The notes under the pieces are model-generated. The model was given only the letters and a program-made list of their open reading frames with translations. It made no database searches and was not told the origin of the DNA. Source: Erythrobacter sp. JK5 (GTDB lineage: Bacteria > Pseudomonadota > Alphaproteobacteria > Sphingomonadales > Sphingomonadaceae). From it: DNA of 64,000 bases. Positions 36,501 to 46,463 of this stretch are shown piece by piece. Where the stretch lies: contig NZ_CP073577.1 in assembly GCF_018205975.1 (NCBI RefSeq), positions 620,001 through 684,000 on the forward strand, given 5' to 3'. The position numbers were made by a program, and so were the translations under genes. Within the stretch, counting starts at the first letter, position 1. Each line of letters begins with the position of its first letter.

Positions 36501-37105
36501 TCAGCGCTCGACGATGTCGAGTTCGACGCTCGCGTGGCCGCGGCTGATCATCCCGAGCTGTTCCGCCGCCGCGCGCGAGAGATCGATCGAGCGACCGCGA
36601 ACGAACGGCCCGCGATCGTTGATGCGCACGGTGACTTCGCGACCGTTGCGCGGGTTCGTCACGCGCACCAGCGTTCCGAAGGGCAGGGTGCGATGCGCCG
36701 CAGTGAGCGCGCTCATGTCGAAGCGTTCGCCATTGGCGGTGCGGCGGCCGTGGAACTTGCGCCCATAGAACGAGGCGACGCCCGACCCGAGACTGCGCAC
36801 GATCGCGTCCGCTTCGACCGGCGGATCGAACTCGTCGAGATCGACCGCGCTGGGGGGATTTGCAGATCGGGCAGCGGCGCTTTCGTGAGCGGCTTGAATT
36901 CGCTGGCGAAATCGGCGGTGTCGCTCGTTCCCGCTCCCGTGGCGGGCGCAGTCGAGGCGGGTCGCGCGGCGCTTGCGGGCGCCAACGCCGCGGCATCCTC
37001 CGATGCCGGCGAAGCCTGCGAGGCCGAAATCGGCATGACTGTCGCAAGCACGGCGACAGCGCCTGCATTGCGAAGCTTGCGGAGAATACGAGGTGCCCTC
37101 TTCAT
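36501..37105 (-). pseudogene. rlpA: Septal ring lytic transglycosylase RlpA, frameshifted
   Basis: The N-terminal part (signal peptide AGAVAVLATVMPISASQ, start ATG 37105) and the C-terminal double-psi beta-barrel (GVASFYGRKFHGRRTANGE, then FGTLVRVTNPRNGREVTVRI and NDRGPFVRGRSIDLSRAAA) are in different frames. They join within a C6 run (G6 at 36852-36857 on the plus strand). One more C restores LQIPPSAVDLDEFDPP and a protein of about 201 residues. RlpA cleaves peptidoglycan denuded of peptides at the septum. No SPOR domain is encoded. Because three other genes show the same one-base loss, a sequencing error is likely and the gene is probably intact. Confidence 0.85.
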
Positions 37106-37304
37106 GGGCTCCGCCTATACTTTGCCGGGGTTTCGCCGGGCAAACCACAAGCCCTCGCAGCGTCGGATTTGGAGAGCGGTCTACCGTCAGATGCCCCTCA
37201 AGCGCGGCAGGCCGAGTTTGGTTAACGCGATCGGGGGCGGTGCAGACTGGGTGTGTTGCGGATTCTCGCGGCTGCGAATCGGGCTGATCCAGGGGCAAAG
37301 CAAA

Positions 37305-37330
37305 TGGGGCCGGCATTGCTGCCGACCCCA
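37305..37330 (-). terminator. Strong hairpin, possible minus-strand terminator between argG and rlpA
   Basis: TGGGG-C-CGGCA (37305-37315) pairs with TGCCG-A-CCCCA (37320-37330), ten base pairs around a TTGC loop with one mismatch. On the minus strand it is followed by TTTGCTTTG, a weak U-tract, so it could terminate a transcript running from argG before rlpA. Confidence 0.4.
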
Positions 37331-37450
37331 CTCTCACCAGCGCGTGGTCACTCTCTCTTTCGAGTCTTCCGGCGAACCTTCCAACCCGACTTCCAGAGCG
37401 CGCTTGGCGCCCGGTGTCTTTCCGCATTCCCGAAGGTCTGCGTTCTGTCA

Positions 37451-37466
37451 CCGGCGCTCGCGCCGG
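37451..37466. repeat. Perfect CCGGCG/CGCCGG hairpin
   Basis: CCGGCG-CTCG-CGCCGG is perfect and is flanked by GTCA on one side and CATCCGG on the other, a degenerate resemblance to the palindromic repeats around the GIY-YIG unit. Confidence 0.45.
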
Positions 37467-37502
37467 CATCCGGTTCACGCTTGCGAACAGTCCCATCGTT
37501 TC

Positions 37503-37697
37503 GGGCCGAAGCCCGTCGCGTTAAGGTCTGCCCCTAGGGCGGAACCGAGACCGCGAACCGTAGCGGACTGCAATCTTCGCGCGGTTGTTCCGGGCCGAAG
37601 CCCTTTCCTCCCACAATTGCCGACCTGGCTCGTGGCCTATCCGGTGGCTTAGCTTCGCGTTCCTCTCAAACGATCCGACTTGCTTCCGGCCGAAGCC
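37503..37697. repeat. Three spaced GGCCGAAGCC hairpins
   Basis: GGGC-CGAA-GCCC at 37503-37514 and 37592-37603, and the shorter GGC-CGAA-GCC at 37688-37697, each preceded by TTCG or TTCC. Spacing is 89 and 96 bp. The even spacing and conserved CGAA loop suggest a repeated structural unit rather than chance. Confidence 0.5.
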
Positions 37698-38039
37698 TTC
37701 ATCATGTCGTCTCTCGAAGTGCGCGTGGACAATACCACCGCATCCTTGAGTTCAAAAACATCGGAAAATCAGAACCTTGCGGTTTGCTTTTCCAATCTTT
37801 CTTCTCCCGAAGACAGGCTGAGATTGCTCCGCGATGCCGAGTCGCGCAAGCTTCGCAACCCCGACTTTTCCACTTTTGCCCAGATCATCTGTGGAGAGCG
37901 GTGGACAACTCAACGTTTCACCGCATTCGTTGAAATCGTTGCCGACTGGCCGGTCCAACCTTCGACAAATCGCCACAATTTCTTGCGTCCGAGACGGCCT
38001 CACGGCTTGCTCGATTCGTGACGAAACCGTTCCGAATAT

Positions 38040-39260
<1,221 letters not shown>

Positions 39261-39397
39261 TGTTCGCTTCCTCAAAGTCGCGGCGCGGCTAGCAGGCGGG
39301 GCAAGCATCGGCAACGATTTGCTGCGAATTGGTCGCTATCCGCTTGTCTTGACGGCTCGGCACCCGATATTTGCCGAACGCAGGGGACGGGGATTGT

Positions 39398-40768
39398 ATG
39401 CTGACGATGTGGAACAAGGCGCGCGAACTGGCGGAGATGACGCCGCCCGAGCGCAATCGCTGGGTCGATTTTCTTCGCGCGGTTTCCATTCTCGCCGTCG
39501 TGTTCGGCCATTGGCTGATGGCGGGGCTGTATGTCGACCCGGCGGGCGAATTGCAGCGCGGTGACCTGCTGTCCGTTTCGAGCTGGGCGCATTGGCTGAC
39601 ATGGGGTTTCCAGGTGATGCCGGTGTTCTTCCTCGTTGGGGGGTATTCCAACGCAGTGAGCTGGAGCGCGACGCTGCGAAAAACGCCGCCGGGACAGACC
39701 GGCACCTATCGCGACTGGCTGGCGAGCCGGGTGCAGCGCCTGATCACCCCGACATTCCCGGTGCTGCTGCTGTGGGCCGCGCTGGCCGTGATCCTGACGC
39801 AGCTCGGGATCGATCGCGAACAGATCCGCATGGCGACCGAGGCGGCGCTGATTCCGGTCTGGTTCCTCGCGGTGTATCTGCTGGTCACCGCGTTCACGCC
39901 GCTGACCTTCAAGGCCTGGGAACGGTTCGGCTGGGCCAGCTTCGCGATCTACATTCCGCTGGCGATGCTGACCGACTGGCTCACGTTCAGCGTCGGCGTT
40001 CCGTATGTGAACTTCACCAATTTTCTATGGGTGTTCCTGGCCATCCACCAGCTCGGCTTCGCGTGGCAGGCGGGCAAGTTCGACAACCGGGTGTTCGCGT
40101 GGGCGACCTTCGCCGTGGGGCTGGCGATCCTGGTCTCGATCACCGTCTACGGATTCTACCCCGTGTCGATGGTGTCCGCGCCCGGCGGATTCTCCAATTC
40201 TCTGCCGCCGACGCTGGCGCTGTTCGCCTTGGGCGTGACGCAGGTCGGTCTGGTGCTTGCGCTCGAACCGCTGGGCCGCAAACTTCTCGACCATGTCGGC
40301 GTGTGGACCGCGACCGTGCTGATGAACGGCATGATCATGACGGTGTTTTTGTGGCATCTCACCGCTTTTGTGCTGGTGATGACGGTCGTCTGGCTCGGTC
40401 TGGGCGGCGTGGGGCTCGATTCGGTTCCGGGCACCGGTGAATGGTGGATCTCGCGCCCGCTGTGGCTGGCGATCTACATTCTTGCGCTGCTGCCGATGAT
40501 CGCGGTCTTCGCACGGCACGAGCGCAGTTTCGGCCCGATCAGAGGCGGACGCACAGTTCCCAGGGTGCGGGCGGTGTTCGGCGTCCTGATGATCTGTATC
40601 GGTCTTGCCGCGACCGCCGGGGTGACGATCGCCAGCCCGGACAGCATTTCCGGCGTTCGCTGGTGGGTGATCGCCCTGCCGCTGGTCGGCGCGGCGCTAC
40701 TCGGGTTCGGACCGGTCTACCGCCCCAGCGCGGAAACCAAGGCCGCAGAAGCTAACCGGGGTTCCTGA
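39398..40768 (+). CDS. Acyltransferase family 3 membrane protein
   Basis: A 456-residue integral membrane O-acyltransferase. The conserved start is NRWVDFLRAVSILAVVFGHW, where R and H belong to the family's catalytic region, followed by nine to ten helices (for example LIPVWFLAVYLLVTAFTPLT and LNGMIMTVFLWHLTAFVLVM). Members acylate sugars or lipids at the envelope. Start 39398 (GGGGACGGGG upstream) is preferred to a TTG/ATG further out. Its last 17 nt overlap the end of cfa on the opposite strand. Confidence 0.85.
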   Translation: MLTMWNKARELAEMTPPERNRWVDFLRAVSILAVVFGHWLMAGLYVDPAGELQRGDLLSVSSWAHWLTWGFQVMPVFFLVGGYSNAVSWSATLRKTPPGQTGTYRDWLASRVQRLITPTFPVLLLWAALAVILTQLGIDREQIRMATEAALIPVWFLAVYLLVTAFTPLTFKAWERFGWASFAIYIPLAMLTDWLTFSVGVPYVNFTNFLWVFLAIHQLGFAWQAGKFDNRVFAWATFAVGLAILVSITVYGFYPVSMVSAPGGFSNSLPPTLALFALGVTQVGLVLALEPLGRKLLDHVGVWTATVLMNGMIMTVFLWHLTAFVLVMTVVWLGLGGVGLDSVPGTGEWWISRPLWLAIYILALLPMIAVFARHERSFGPIRGGRTVPRVRAVFGVLMICIGLAATAGVTIASPDSISGVRWWVIALPLVGAALLGFGPVYRPSAETKAAEANRGS

Positions 40769-42005
40769 GCAGCCGCTGCTCCTCAGCCGCGATATAATCG
40801 CGCGTGATCGGCAGCGCGTGGCGGCTGCGGGCATACTGGATCTGGTAATTGCACATGCTGCCATACTCGAACACGGTCGCCGCGCCGGCAAGGTAGAAGG
40901 TCCACATCCGGAAGAACCGCTCGTCGTACATGTCGACGATCGCGTCCTTGTTCGCCATGCAGTTGGCGTACCAGCAGCGCAGCGTCTTGCCGTAGTGGAG
41001 CCGCAGCGTCTCGACATCGGTCGCGATCAGCCGGAACTTCTCGCTCGCGGCGACGGTCTCGGACAGTGCCGGGATGTAGCCTCCCGGGAAGACGTACTTG
41101 CGGGTAAAGGCGTCGGTCTGGCCCGGCATCCCCATCCGCCCGATCGTGTGCAAAAGCATCGTGCCGTCGTCGGTGAGCAGGTTGGCGCAGGCCTGGAAGA
41201 AGTCGTCGAATTGCGGCTGGCCGACATGTTCGAACATGCCGACCGAGACGATCCGGTCGAACTTGCTCCCGGCGGCGGCGAAATCGCGGTAGTCGACCAG
41301 TTCGATGCTGACCCGGTCGGCGACGCCCGCATCCCTCACGCGCTGTTTGGCGAGCTCGATCTGCTCTTCCGACAGGGTGATCCCGGTGACCGTCACGTCG
41401 TAGTGTCGGGCCAGGAAGATCGCCATGCCGCCCCATCCGCACCCGATATCGAGCACGGTCTGGCCGGGCTGCAAAGCCAGCTTCGCCGCGATATGCGCCA
41501 GCTTGGCGGTCTGCGCCTCGCCCAGCGTCTCGACACCCTCGGGCCAGTAGGCGCAGCTGTATTGCCAATGCTCCTCGTCGAGCATCAGCGCGTAGAAATC
41601 GTTGCCGATATCGTAGTGGTGCGCGACGTTGCTTTTCGAACTGATCGCGTTGTTGACCTTTTCGGCGGCCCAGGTGGCGCGGTTGAGCAACCTGCGCAGC
41701 ATCTTCGGCGGGCCGATATCGCCGCCCTTGTCCCACTGGTTGTTGGCGCGCAGCAGGGTGACGAGCCCCATCACGTCCCCTTCCTCGATGATGAGGCGGT
41801 CGTCCATGAACGCTTCGGCCGCGCCCAGCCGCGGGTCCATGACGATATCGCGCGCGACCCTGTCGTCGGCGAATCGGAGCACGATCTCGGGAAAGCCTTC
41901 GGCCGGTTCGCCATAGGTGTTCGCGCTGCCGTCGGCGAATACCACGCCAAGCCGGCCGAGCTTGACGCCGCGTTCGAGGAATCTGTCGAGGAGAGTCTTG
42001 CTCAT
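40752..42005 (-). CDS. cfa: Cyclopropane-fatty-acyl-phospholipid synthase family protein
   Basis: Methylates double bonds in membrane phospholipid acyl chains using S-adenosylmethionine, normally in stationary phase or acid stress. 417 residues. The N-terminal lipid-binding domain includes FMDDRLIIEEGDVMGLVTLL. HHYDIGNDFYALMLDEEHWQ with YSCAYWPEG is the CFA signature, VLDIGCGWGGMAIFLARHY is the SAM loop, and GMFEHVGQPQFDDFF follows. The ATG at 42005 is preceded by GGAATTTC-type sequence. It is transcribed away from the DUF1801 gene. Confidence 0.93.
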   Translation of the reverse strand: MSKTLLDRFLERGVKLGRLGVVFADGSANTYGEPAEGFPEIVLRFADDRVARDIVMDPRLGAAEAFMDDRLIIEEGDVMGLVTLLRANNQWDKGGDIGPPKMLRRLLNRATWAAEKVNNAISSKSNVAHHYDIGNDFYALMLDEEHWQYSCAYWPEGVETLGEAQTAKLAHIAAKLALQPGQTVLDIGCGWGGMAIFLARHYDVTVTGITLSEEQIELAKQRVRDAGVADRVSIELVDYRDFAAAGSKFDRIVSVGMFEHVGQPQFDDFFQACANLLTDDGTMLLHTIGRMGMPGQTDAFTRKYVFPGGYIPALSETVAASEKFRLIATDVETLRLHYGKTLRCWYANCMANKDAIVDMYDERFFRMWTFYLAGAATVFEYGSMCNYQIQYARSRHALPITRDYIAAEEQRLLRNPG

Positions 42006-42088
42006 TGAAATTCCGTCATTTTGGTGGAGACATCGCGATCACAAAGCTTCAGCCTTGCGCCGTGTCAACGATAGCCTAGTCTGGCGTG

Positions 42089-42529
42089 ATGGCAGAGAAC
42101 AAAACCCGGCAAACCGACGTTGCGGTCGAAGAGTTCATCGCAAGCGTCGAACCGAAGGCAAAGCGCGACGATGCCAAGGTGCTCGACGCGCTGTTCCGCA
42201 AGGTCACTGGCGAAGAGCCGAAGATGTGGGGGCCGAGCATCATCGGCTATGGCAGCTACCACTACACATACGAAAGCGGGCGCGAAGGCGACAGCCTGCG
42301 TTCCGGCTTCAGCCCGCGAAAGGCAAAGCATTCGCTCTATTTCATGGGCCGCTATTGCGACGATGCGACCGGCAAGAAGGTGGATGCGCTGCTCGCGAAG
42401 ATGGGCAAGCACTCGACCGGAGCAAGCTGTGTCTACGTGAACAAGCTGGCGGATATCGATCTGGATATCCTCGGGGAGATCATCGGGCTCTGCTGGGATG
42501 CGATGAACCGCAAATATCCGCCGTCCTAG
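42089..42529 (+). CDS. DUF1801 domain-containing protein
   Basis: A 146-residue soluble protein. AENKTRQTDVAVEEFIASVE followed by AKRDDAKVLDALFRKVTGEE and PKMWGPSIIGYGSYHYTYES is the typical DUF1801/YdhG-like layout, and SLYFMGRYC and HSTGASCVYVNKLADIDLDI complete it. The family is related to the frataxin-like YdhG fold, function unknown. A GTG at 42086 is an alternative start. It is divergent from cfa and convergent with the molybdopterin enzyme gene. Confidence 0.85.
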   Translation: MAENKTRQTDVAVEEFIASVEPKAKRDDAKVLDALFRKVTGEEPKMWGPSIIGYGSYHYTYESGREGDSLRSGFSPRKAKHSLYFMGRYCDDATGKKVDALLAKMGKHSTGASCVYVNKLADIDLDILGEIIGLCWDAMNRKYPPS

Positions 42530-42545
42530 CGCGAAAACTTGTCGG

Positions 42546-43295
42546 TCAAATCCCGGCATACCACTGATAGCCGTATTGATCTTCCCAGAAACCGCCCTTG
42601 CCCTTGCCGATATCCTCGAAGCTGGCGACGGCCTCGATCGCGGTGAGGTACTTGGCGTGCTTGTATCCCAGCTGGCGCTCGATCCGCATCCGCAGCGGGG
42701 CACCGTTCTTCTCGGGCAAGGGCTCGCCGTTGAGCTCGTGCGCGATGATCGTCTGTTCGTGGTAGGCGTCGACCAGATCGACGCTTTCGTAGTAGCGTTC
42801 GCCATACAGCGAATCCGCGCAGCGAAACACGATGAAGCCGGCTTCGGGGCGGATGCGTGCGCGATCGAGCAGGACGCCGAGCTGCGGGCCCTTCCATTCG
42901 GCGATCGCGCTCCAGCCCTCGACGCAATCGTGGCGGGTGATCTGGGTGCGCTGGGGCAGGGCGCGCAGGTCCGCCAGCGATAGCGACAGCGGGTTGTCGA
43001 CCAGTCCCGTGACCGCAAGCCGCCAATCGGCAAACCCATCGGCAAGCGCGCTGCGATACTCCGGGGTATCGACGGTGACGCTGCCGTTGCCCCTGACATC
43101 GGGTGAGCGTTGATCGGGCGCGTATTCGGGCGCGAGCCGTTGGCGGCCCGCGAGCGCCCGGTGCGCGGCGCGGTGCCAGTCTTCGGCGCGGTCGAACAGG
43201 TCCGATCCCGCATCGCTTTCGGCAAAGCGCGAGCAGGCCCCGGCACCCAGTGCCGCGGCTCCCAGCAACACGCTCCTGCGCGCGAATTCAGACAT
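42546..43295 (-). CDS. Molybdopterin-dependent oxidoreductase, sulfite oxidase/MsrP-like, Tat-exported
   Basis: A 249-residue protein with a Tat signal (FARRSVLLGAAALGAGA) and one oxidoreductase molybdopterin-binding domain. The Mo-ligating cysteine is in ITRHDCVEGWSAIAEWKG. PLRMRIERQLGYKHAKYLTA and FWEDQYGYQWYAGI follow the MsrP/sulfite-oxidase pattern, without a dimerisation domain. It would work in the periplasm, taking or giving electrons through the cytochrome b encoded just upstream, whose stop overlaps its start by 8 nt. The substrate (sulfite, methionine sulfoxide or other) is not determinable. Confidence 0.88.
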   Translation of the reverse strand: MSEFARRSVLLGAAALGAGACSRFAESDAGSDLFDRAEDWHRAAHRALAGRQRLAPEYAPDQRSPDVRGNGSVTVDTPEYRSALADGFADWRLAVTGLVDNPLSLSLADLRALPQRTQITRHDCVEGWSAIAEWKGPQLGVLLDRARIRPEAGFIVFRCADSLYGERYYESVDLVDAYHEQTIIAHELNGEPLPEKNGAPLRMRIERQLGYKHAKYLTAIEAVASFEDIGKGKGGFWEDQYGYQWYAGI

Positions 43296-43964
43296 GCGAT
43301 TGCTCCCGACTGCCGCCGGCGATCATGGTCCACACCTGTCGCAGCGGACCGGAAATCAGCACCATGGCGAGATGGATCGCGAAAAAGCCGAACAACGCCC
43401 AGGCGAAGAGAAAGTGAAGCGACCGGGCGCTCTGCCGCCCGCCGAGAATGTCGACCAGCCAGGGTGCGGCGGGTTCGAAACCGGGACTGATCGCGAGCCC
43501 GGTGAACACCATCATTGGCAACAGGATCCCGAACACGATCCCGTAGGCGATCTTCTGCACCGGATTGTACGCTGCCTCGCCTTCCGATCCGTCCTTGCGC
43601 CGATGGCTCGCCACCGATCGTTTGAACGCGGACAGGGTCCAGTCACGCGGTGACGTCATGATGTCGCGGGCGAAATGGCGATTGACGAGCATCGCGATCC
43701 AGATCGCAAGTAGGCCGATCGCGAACACCCAGGCGGCAATGCTGTGCCAGTCGCGCGCCGCGGCGAGGTTGTAATATCCAGGAATCGTCGCCCATCCCGG
43801 AAAGCGCATCACTGCCAGCCAGGCATCGGCCGGGTCGTAGCCGTAATCCCCCAGTAGAGGCGCCGGTGGGCATTCGAGATGTTGAGCCCCGACATGAACA
43901 GCACCGTCAGGGCGGCGAAATTGATCCAGTGCCACAACCGGGTCGAGAGCGCGTGGCGCTTCAT
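43288..43964 (-). pseudogene. Cytochrome b561-type membrane subunit, frameshifted
   Basis: A di-heme b-type membrane electron carrier. The N-terminus (ATG 43964, KRHALSTRLWHWINFAALTV, then LFMSGLNISNAHRRLYWG) and the rest (DYGYDPADAWLAVMRFPG, and helices HSIAAWVFAIGLLAIWIAML, IVFGILLPMMVFTGLAIS and SLHFLFAWALFGFFAIHLAM) are in different frames, switching at a run of five C (43848-43852, G on the coding strand). One added G gives LYWGDYGYDPADAW. Histidines in RLWHW, DWHS, LHF and IHLAM are candidate heme ligands. It overlaps the SDR gene as ATGA and the molybdoenzyme gene by 8 nt, so a three-gene operon. Probably intact in the organism. Confidence 0.85.
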
Positions 43965-44725
43965 CGGGGCGCCCCCATCCTTGCAAGGTAGATCACGTCG
44001 CGATCCTGCGACAGCAGGTGCTGGCCGCTGTCGATGAACAGCGTCGAGCCGCTCCTGAGCGTGCCATTCGCAAGGAACAGTGCGGCATCGACGATCTCGC
44101 CCGTATCGGTCTTGCGCTGGAGCAGGTTGAGCCGGTGCGAAACCTCGGTTTCTTCCTGCTCCTGATCGTGGCTGGCCAGGATCGCGCCGGGGGCGATGCC
44201 GTACACCCGATCGTCTGCGCCCGCCGCACCCTGCGCCAGCATCGCGATCGTCGCCGCAAGCGCGTGTTTCGACATCGTATAACTGAAGAAGTCGGGATTG
44301 GGGTTTTCGAGCTTCATGTCGGTGACGTTGATGACGGTGCGCAAGCCATTGCTGCGCGCGCGCGAGAGATAGCGCTGCGCCATGACCGCCGGGCTGATTG
44401 CATTGACCTGCATCGTCGCCCGGTTCGTTGCGAGATCGAGTTCGGTTGCATCGTCGTAAAGAAAAACCGAGGCCGAGTTGATGAGGCAACGCCAATCGGA
44501 GAGCCTGCCTGCCAGGTTATCGATCATGTTTGCCGCCGCTTCGCTGTCCGAAAGGTCGCATTGCACGGTTTCGGCGGACGGAAGCGTCGCAGCGAGTTCT
44601 TCGGCGGGCCGCGCGCTGGAATTGTAATGGATCACGGCGTGCCAGCCCGCCCCGGCGAACCCGCGCACGGTTTCGGCACCGATCCGGGTCGCGCCTCCGG
44701 TCACGAGCACGGCTGGGCGGTTCAA
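43961..44725 (-). CDS. SDR family oxidoreductase, pteridine reductase/FolM-like
   Basis: A 254-residue short-chain dehydrogenase. VLVTGGATRIGAETVRGFAG has the TGxxxRIG loop seen in PTR1/FolM pteridine reductases, CLINSASVFLYDDATELDL is the following strand, and SYTMSKHALAATIAML holds the YxxxK catalytic pair. The start is uncertain: TTG at 44725 begins the fold directly, while the frame is open to 44803. Its stop overlaps the cytochrome b start (ATGA). A pterin reductase next to a molybdopterin enzyme is suggestive, but a direct functional link is unproven. Confidence 0.8.
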   Translation of the reverse strand: MNRPAVLVTGGATRIGAETVRGFAGAGWHAVIHYNSSARPAEELAATLPSAETVQCDLSDSEAAANMIDNLAGRLSDWRCLINSASVFLYDDATELDLATNRATMQVNAISPAVMAQRYLSRARSNGLRTVINVTDMKLENPNPDFFSYTMSKHALAATIAMLAQGAAGADDRVYGIAPGAILASHDQEQEETEVSHRLNLLQRKTDTGEIVDAALFLANGTLRSGSTLFIDSGQHLLSQDRDVIYLARMGAPR

Positions 44726-44860
44726 CGAAATGGTCCTGTGGTGGGCTGCATCGCCCACCGGCCTATCAGCGCCATGCCCGCGCTTCAATCGGGCTTGCAG
44801 CACAAAAAGGCGCCGCCGATCGCGTTGACCGGCGGCGCCAGATATCGTCCGCTGTTCCGG

Positions 44861-45343
44861 TTAGCGGCAGCGCGCCGAACCGCGATCGATCTCGCGACCC
44901 AGCACCGCGCCGAGCGCGCCGCCGAGCAGAGTGCCGACCGTGCGGTCGCCGCGCGTGTCGATCGCACGACCGATCAGCGCACCGCCCGCAGCGCCGATGA
45001 TCAGGCCGGTGGTGCCGTTGTCGCGCTTGCAGTAATAGCGTCCATCGCGCCCGCGCCAGACGCGGTCGCCGCGGCGGATGCGGCGGGGCTCGTTGTAACG
45101 GTCGTAGCGATCATAAGCCCGATCATGGCCGCGCCCGCGACGATAGCGACGATCGCGATAATCGTCGTCATAATCGTCCCAATCGTCGTAGTCTCCGAGG
45201 CGAAAGGGATCGGAATGCGGCGCGGAAATCGAACTTGCGTCGAGAAAGGCCGAATTGCCGATTGCGGGCAGCTCGGCGGCTTGGGCCGGGGCTGCGAATG
45301 TAGCGAGCGAACCGGCAGCGGCGATGATGGCGATCTTCTTCAT
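44861..45343 (-). CDS. Exported glycine-zipper 2TM protein with Asp/Arg/Tyr-rich linker
   Basis: A 160-residue protein with a signal peptide (KKIAIIAAAGSLATFAAPAQA), a low-complexity DYDD/RYRR linker (residues about 50-95), WRGRDGRYYCKRDNGTTG and a glycine-zipper pair of small helices (LIIGAAGGALIGRAID and GTLLGGALGAVLGREID). This is the Rick_17kDa/glycine-zipper-2TM layout of outer-membrane or envelope proteins. It echoes the charged linkers of the two proteins at 5.9-7.5 kb. Confidence 0.82.
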   Translation of the reverse strand: MKKIAIIAAAGSLATFAAPAQAAELPAIGNSAFLDASSISAPHSDPFRLGDYDDWDDYDDDYRDRRYRRGRGHDRAYDRYDRYNEPRRIRRGDRVWRGRDGRYYCKRDNGTTGLIIGAAGGALIGRAIDTRGDRTVGTLLGGALGAVLGREIDRGSARCR

Positions 45344-45605
45344 GGCGTTATCCTTTGACGACTCCGCTGGTGGAGCAACCCCCGTATCGTTCAGGAAACG
45401 AGAACCGCAGATGAACGGCTTGTTGGGAAATTCGTTCAGGCGACAGGCCGATTGGATTAAGCGATGAGTTGAGGGTGCCTCGCCTCAGGCTGAGTCTCTG
45501 GCGGGTCTGATCGCCGCCGCGCCGGGTGCGCTTCAAAGGGCTTTGGACAAGCGCAGTAGCGCGGCTAGGGCGAGAGCGGGACGTGCGCTGATTCGGGAGG
45601 AATGC

Positions 45606-46451
45606 GTGAAGCCGGTCTGCGACCTGATCGATGTTTTCTGCGACGGTCGGTTGAGCGGCAACCCGCTCGCCGTCGTGCACGGTGCCGACGCGATGCCTGG
45701 CGAGGATATGCTCGCGCTGACCCGCTGGCTCGGCTTTTCCGAGACGACGTTCCTGCTTCCACCTTCAGATCCCGCTGCGGATTACCGGGTGCGCATCTTC
45801 TATCCCGGCGGCGAACTGCCGTTCGCGGGGCATCCGACGCTCGGCACGTGTTTTGCGTGGCTGGAGGCTGGCGGCGTGCCCCGGGCGACCGGATACGCGG
45901 TGCAGGAATGCGGCATCGGCCTGGTACGGGTGCGCGCCGAAGGGGACAGCCTCGCCTTTCGCGCGCCGGAGCTGATCCGTTACGAGCCGCTGTCGGATAA
46001 GGAACGGACTGAGGCGATCGCACTGACCGGCGTGAACGAAGCCGCGGTGGTCGAAGCCGTGCACGTGGTCAACGGTCCGCAATGGCGGCTGCTGCGGCTG
46101 CGGTCGGCCACCGATGTCCTGGCTGCGGAACCGGCGGCAAAGGCTGTTCCGGGAACCGACATCGGTCTCGCCGGACCATGCGATCCCGGCGCGGATCGCG
46201 ACTGGGAGCTGCGCGCGTTCTTCGCGGACAGCTTCGGGCGTTTCAACGAAGACCCGGTGACCGGCAGTTTCAACGCGGGCGTCGCGATCCACCTGTTCGG
46301 CGCAGGCCTGGCTGACGGCTCGTACCGTGCGGGGCAGGGGCGCAAGGTCGGGGCGAACGGGCTGGTGCTCTGCGAACGGGACGCGCAGGGAGACGTCTGG
46401 ATCGGCGGCACATGCGCCATGATCAGTGCGGGCGGGATGCTCGCCAGCTAG
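45606..46451 (+). CDS. PhzF family phenazine biosynthesis-like isomerase
   Basis: A 281-residue protein of the diaminopimelate epimerase fold. CDLIDVFCDGRLSGNPLAVV is the PhzF start, ETTFLLPPSDPAADYRVRIF contains the catalytic-Glu region, GGELPFAGHPTLGTCFAW and EDPVTGSFNAGVAIHL follow. The GTG at 45606 has GGGAGGA 5 nt upstream and begins the family sequence. No phenazine genes are nearby, so it is a generic PhzF-like isomerase of unknown substrate. Confidence 0.9.
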   Translation: MKPVCDLIDVFCDGRLSGNPLAVVHGADAMPGEDMLALTRWLGFSETTFLLPPSDPAADYRVRIFYPGGELPFAGHPTLGTCFAWLEAGGVPRATGYAVQECGIGLVRVRAEGDSLAFRAPELIRYEPLSDKERTEAIALTGVNEAAVVEAVHVVNGPQWRLLRLRSATDVLAAEPAAKAVPGTDIGLAGPCDPGADRDWELRAFFADSFGRFNEDPVTGSFNAGVAIHLFGAGLADGSYRAGQGRKVGANGLVLCERDAQGDVWIGGTCAMISAGGMLAS

Positions 46452-46463
46452 CGACCGCCTCCG

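Larger units (their letters stand above)
37106..38039. other. 934-bp interval between argG and rlpA without a recognised gene
   Basis: No coding region is convincing. A 113-codon plus-strand frame (37680-38021) and an 83-codon minus-strand frame overlap but lack family similarity and good ribosome-binding sites. The interval holds hairpins at 37305-37330 and 37451-37466, and three copies of a GGCCGAAGCC hairpin at about 37503, 37592 and 37688. An RNA gene or decayed sequence is possible. RNase P RNA, tmRNA and SRP RNA signatures were looked for by eye and not seen. Confidence 0.5.

Noticed and set aside
37680..38021. A 113-codon plus-strand frame in the argG-rlpA gap.
   Set aside because: It starts with TTG without a good ribosome-binding site, shows no family pattern and overlaps an opposing frame; kept only as a note in the interval entry.
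37106..38039. RNase P RNA, tmRNA or SRP RNA in the long gap.
   Set aside because: Their conserved cores were looked for by eye on both strands and not found.
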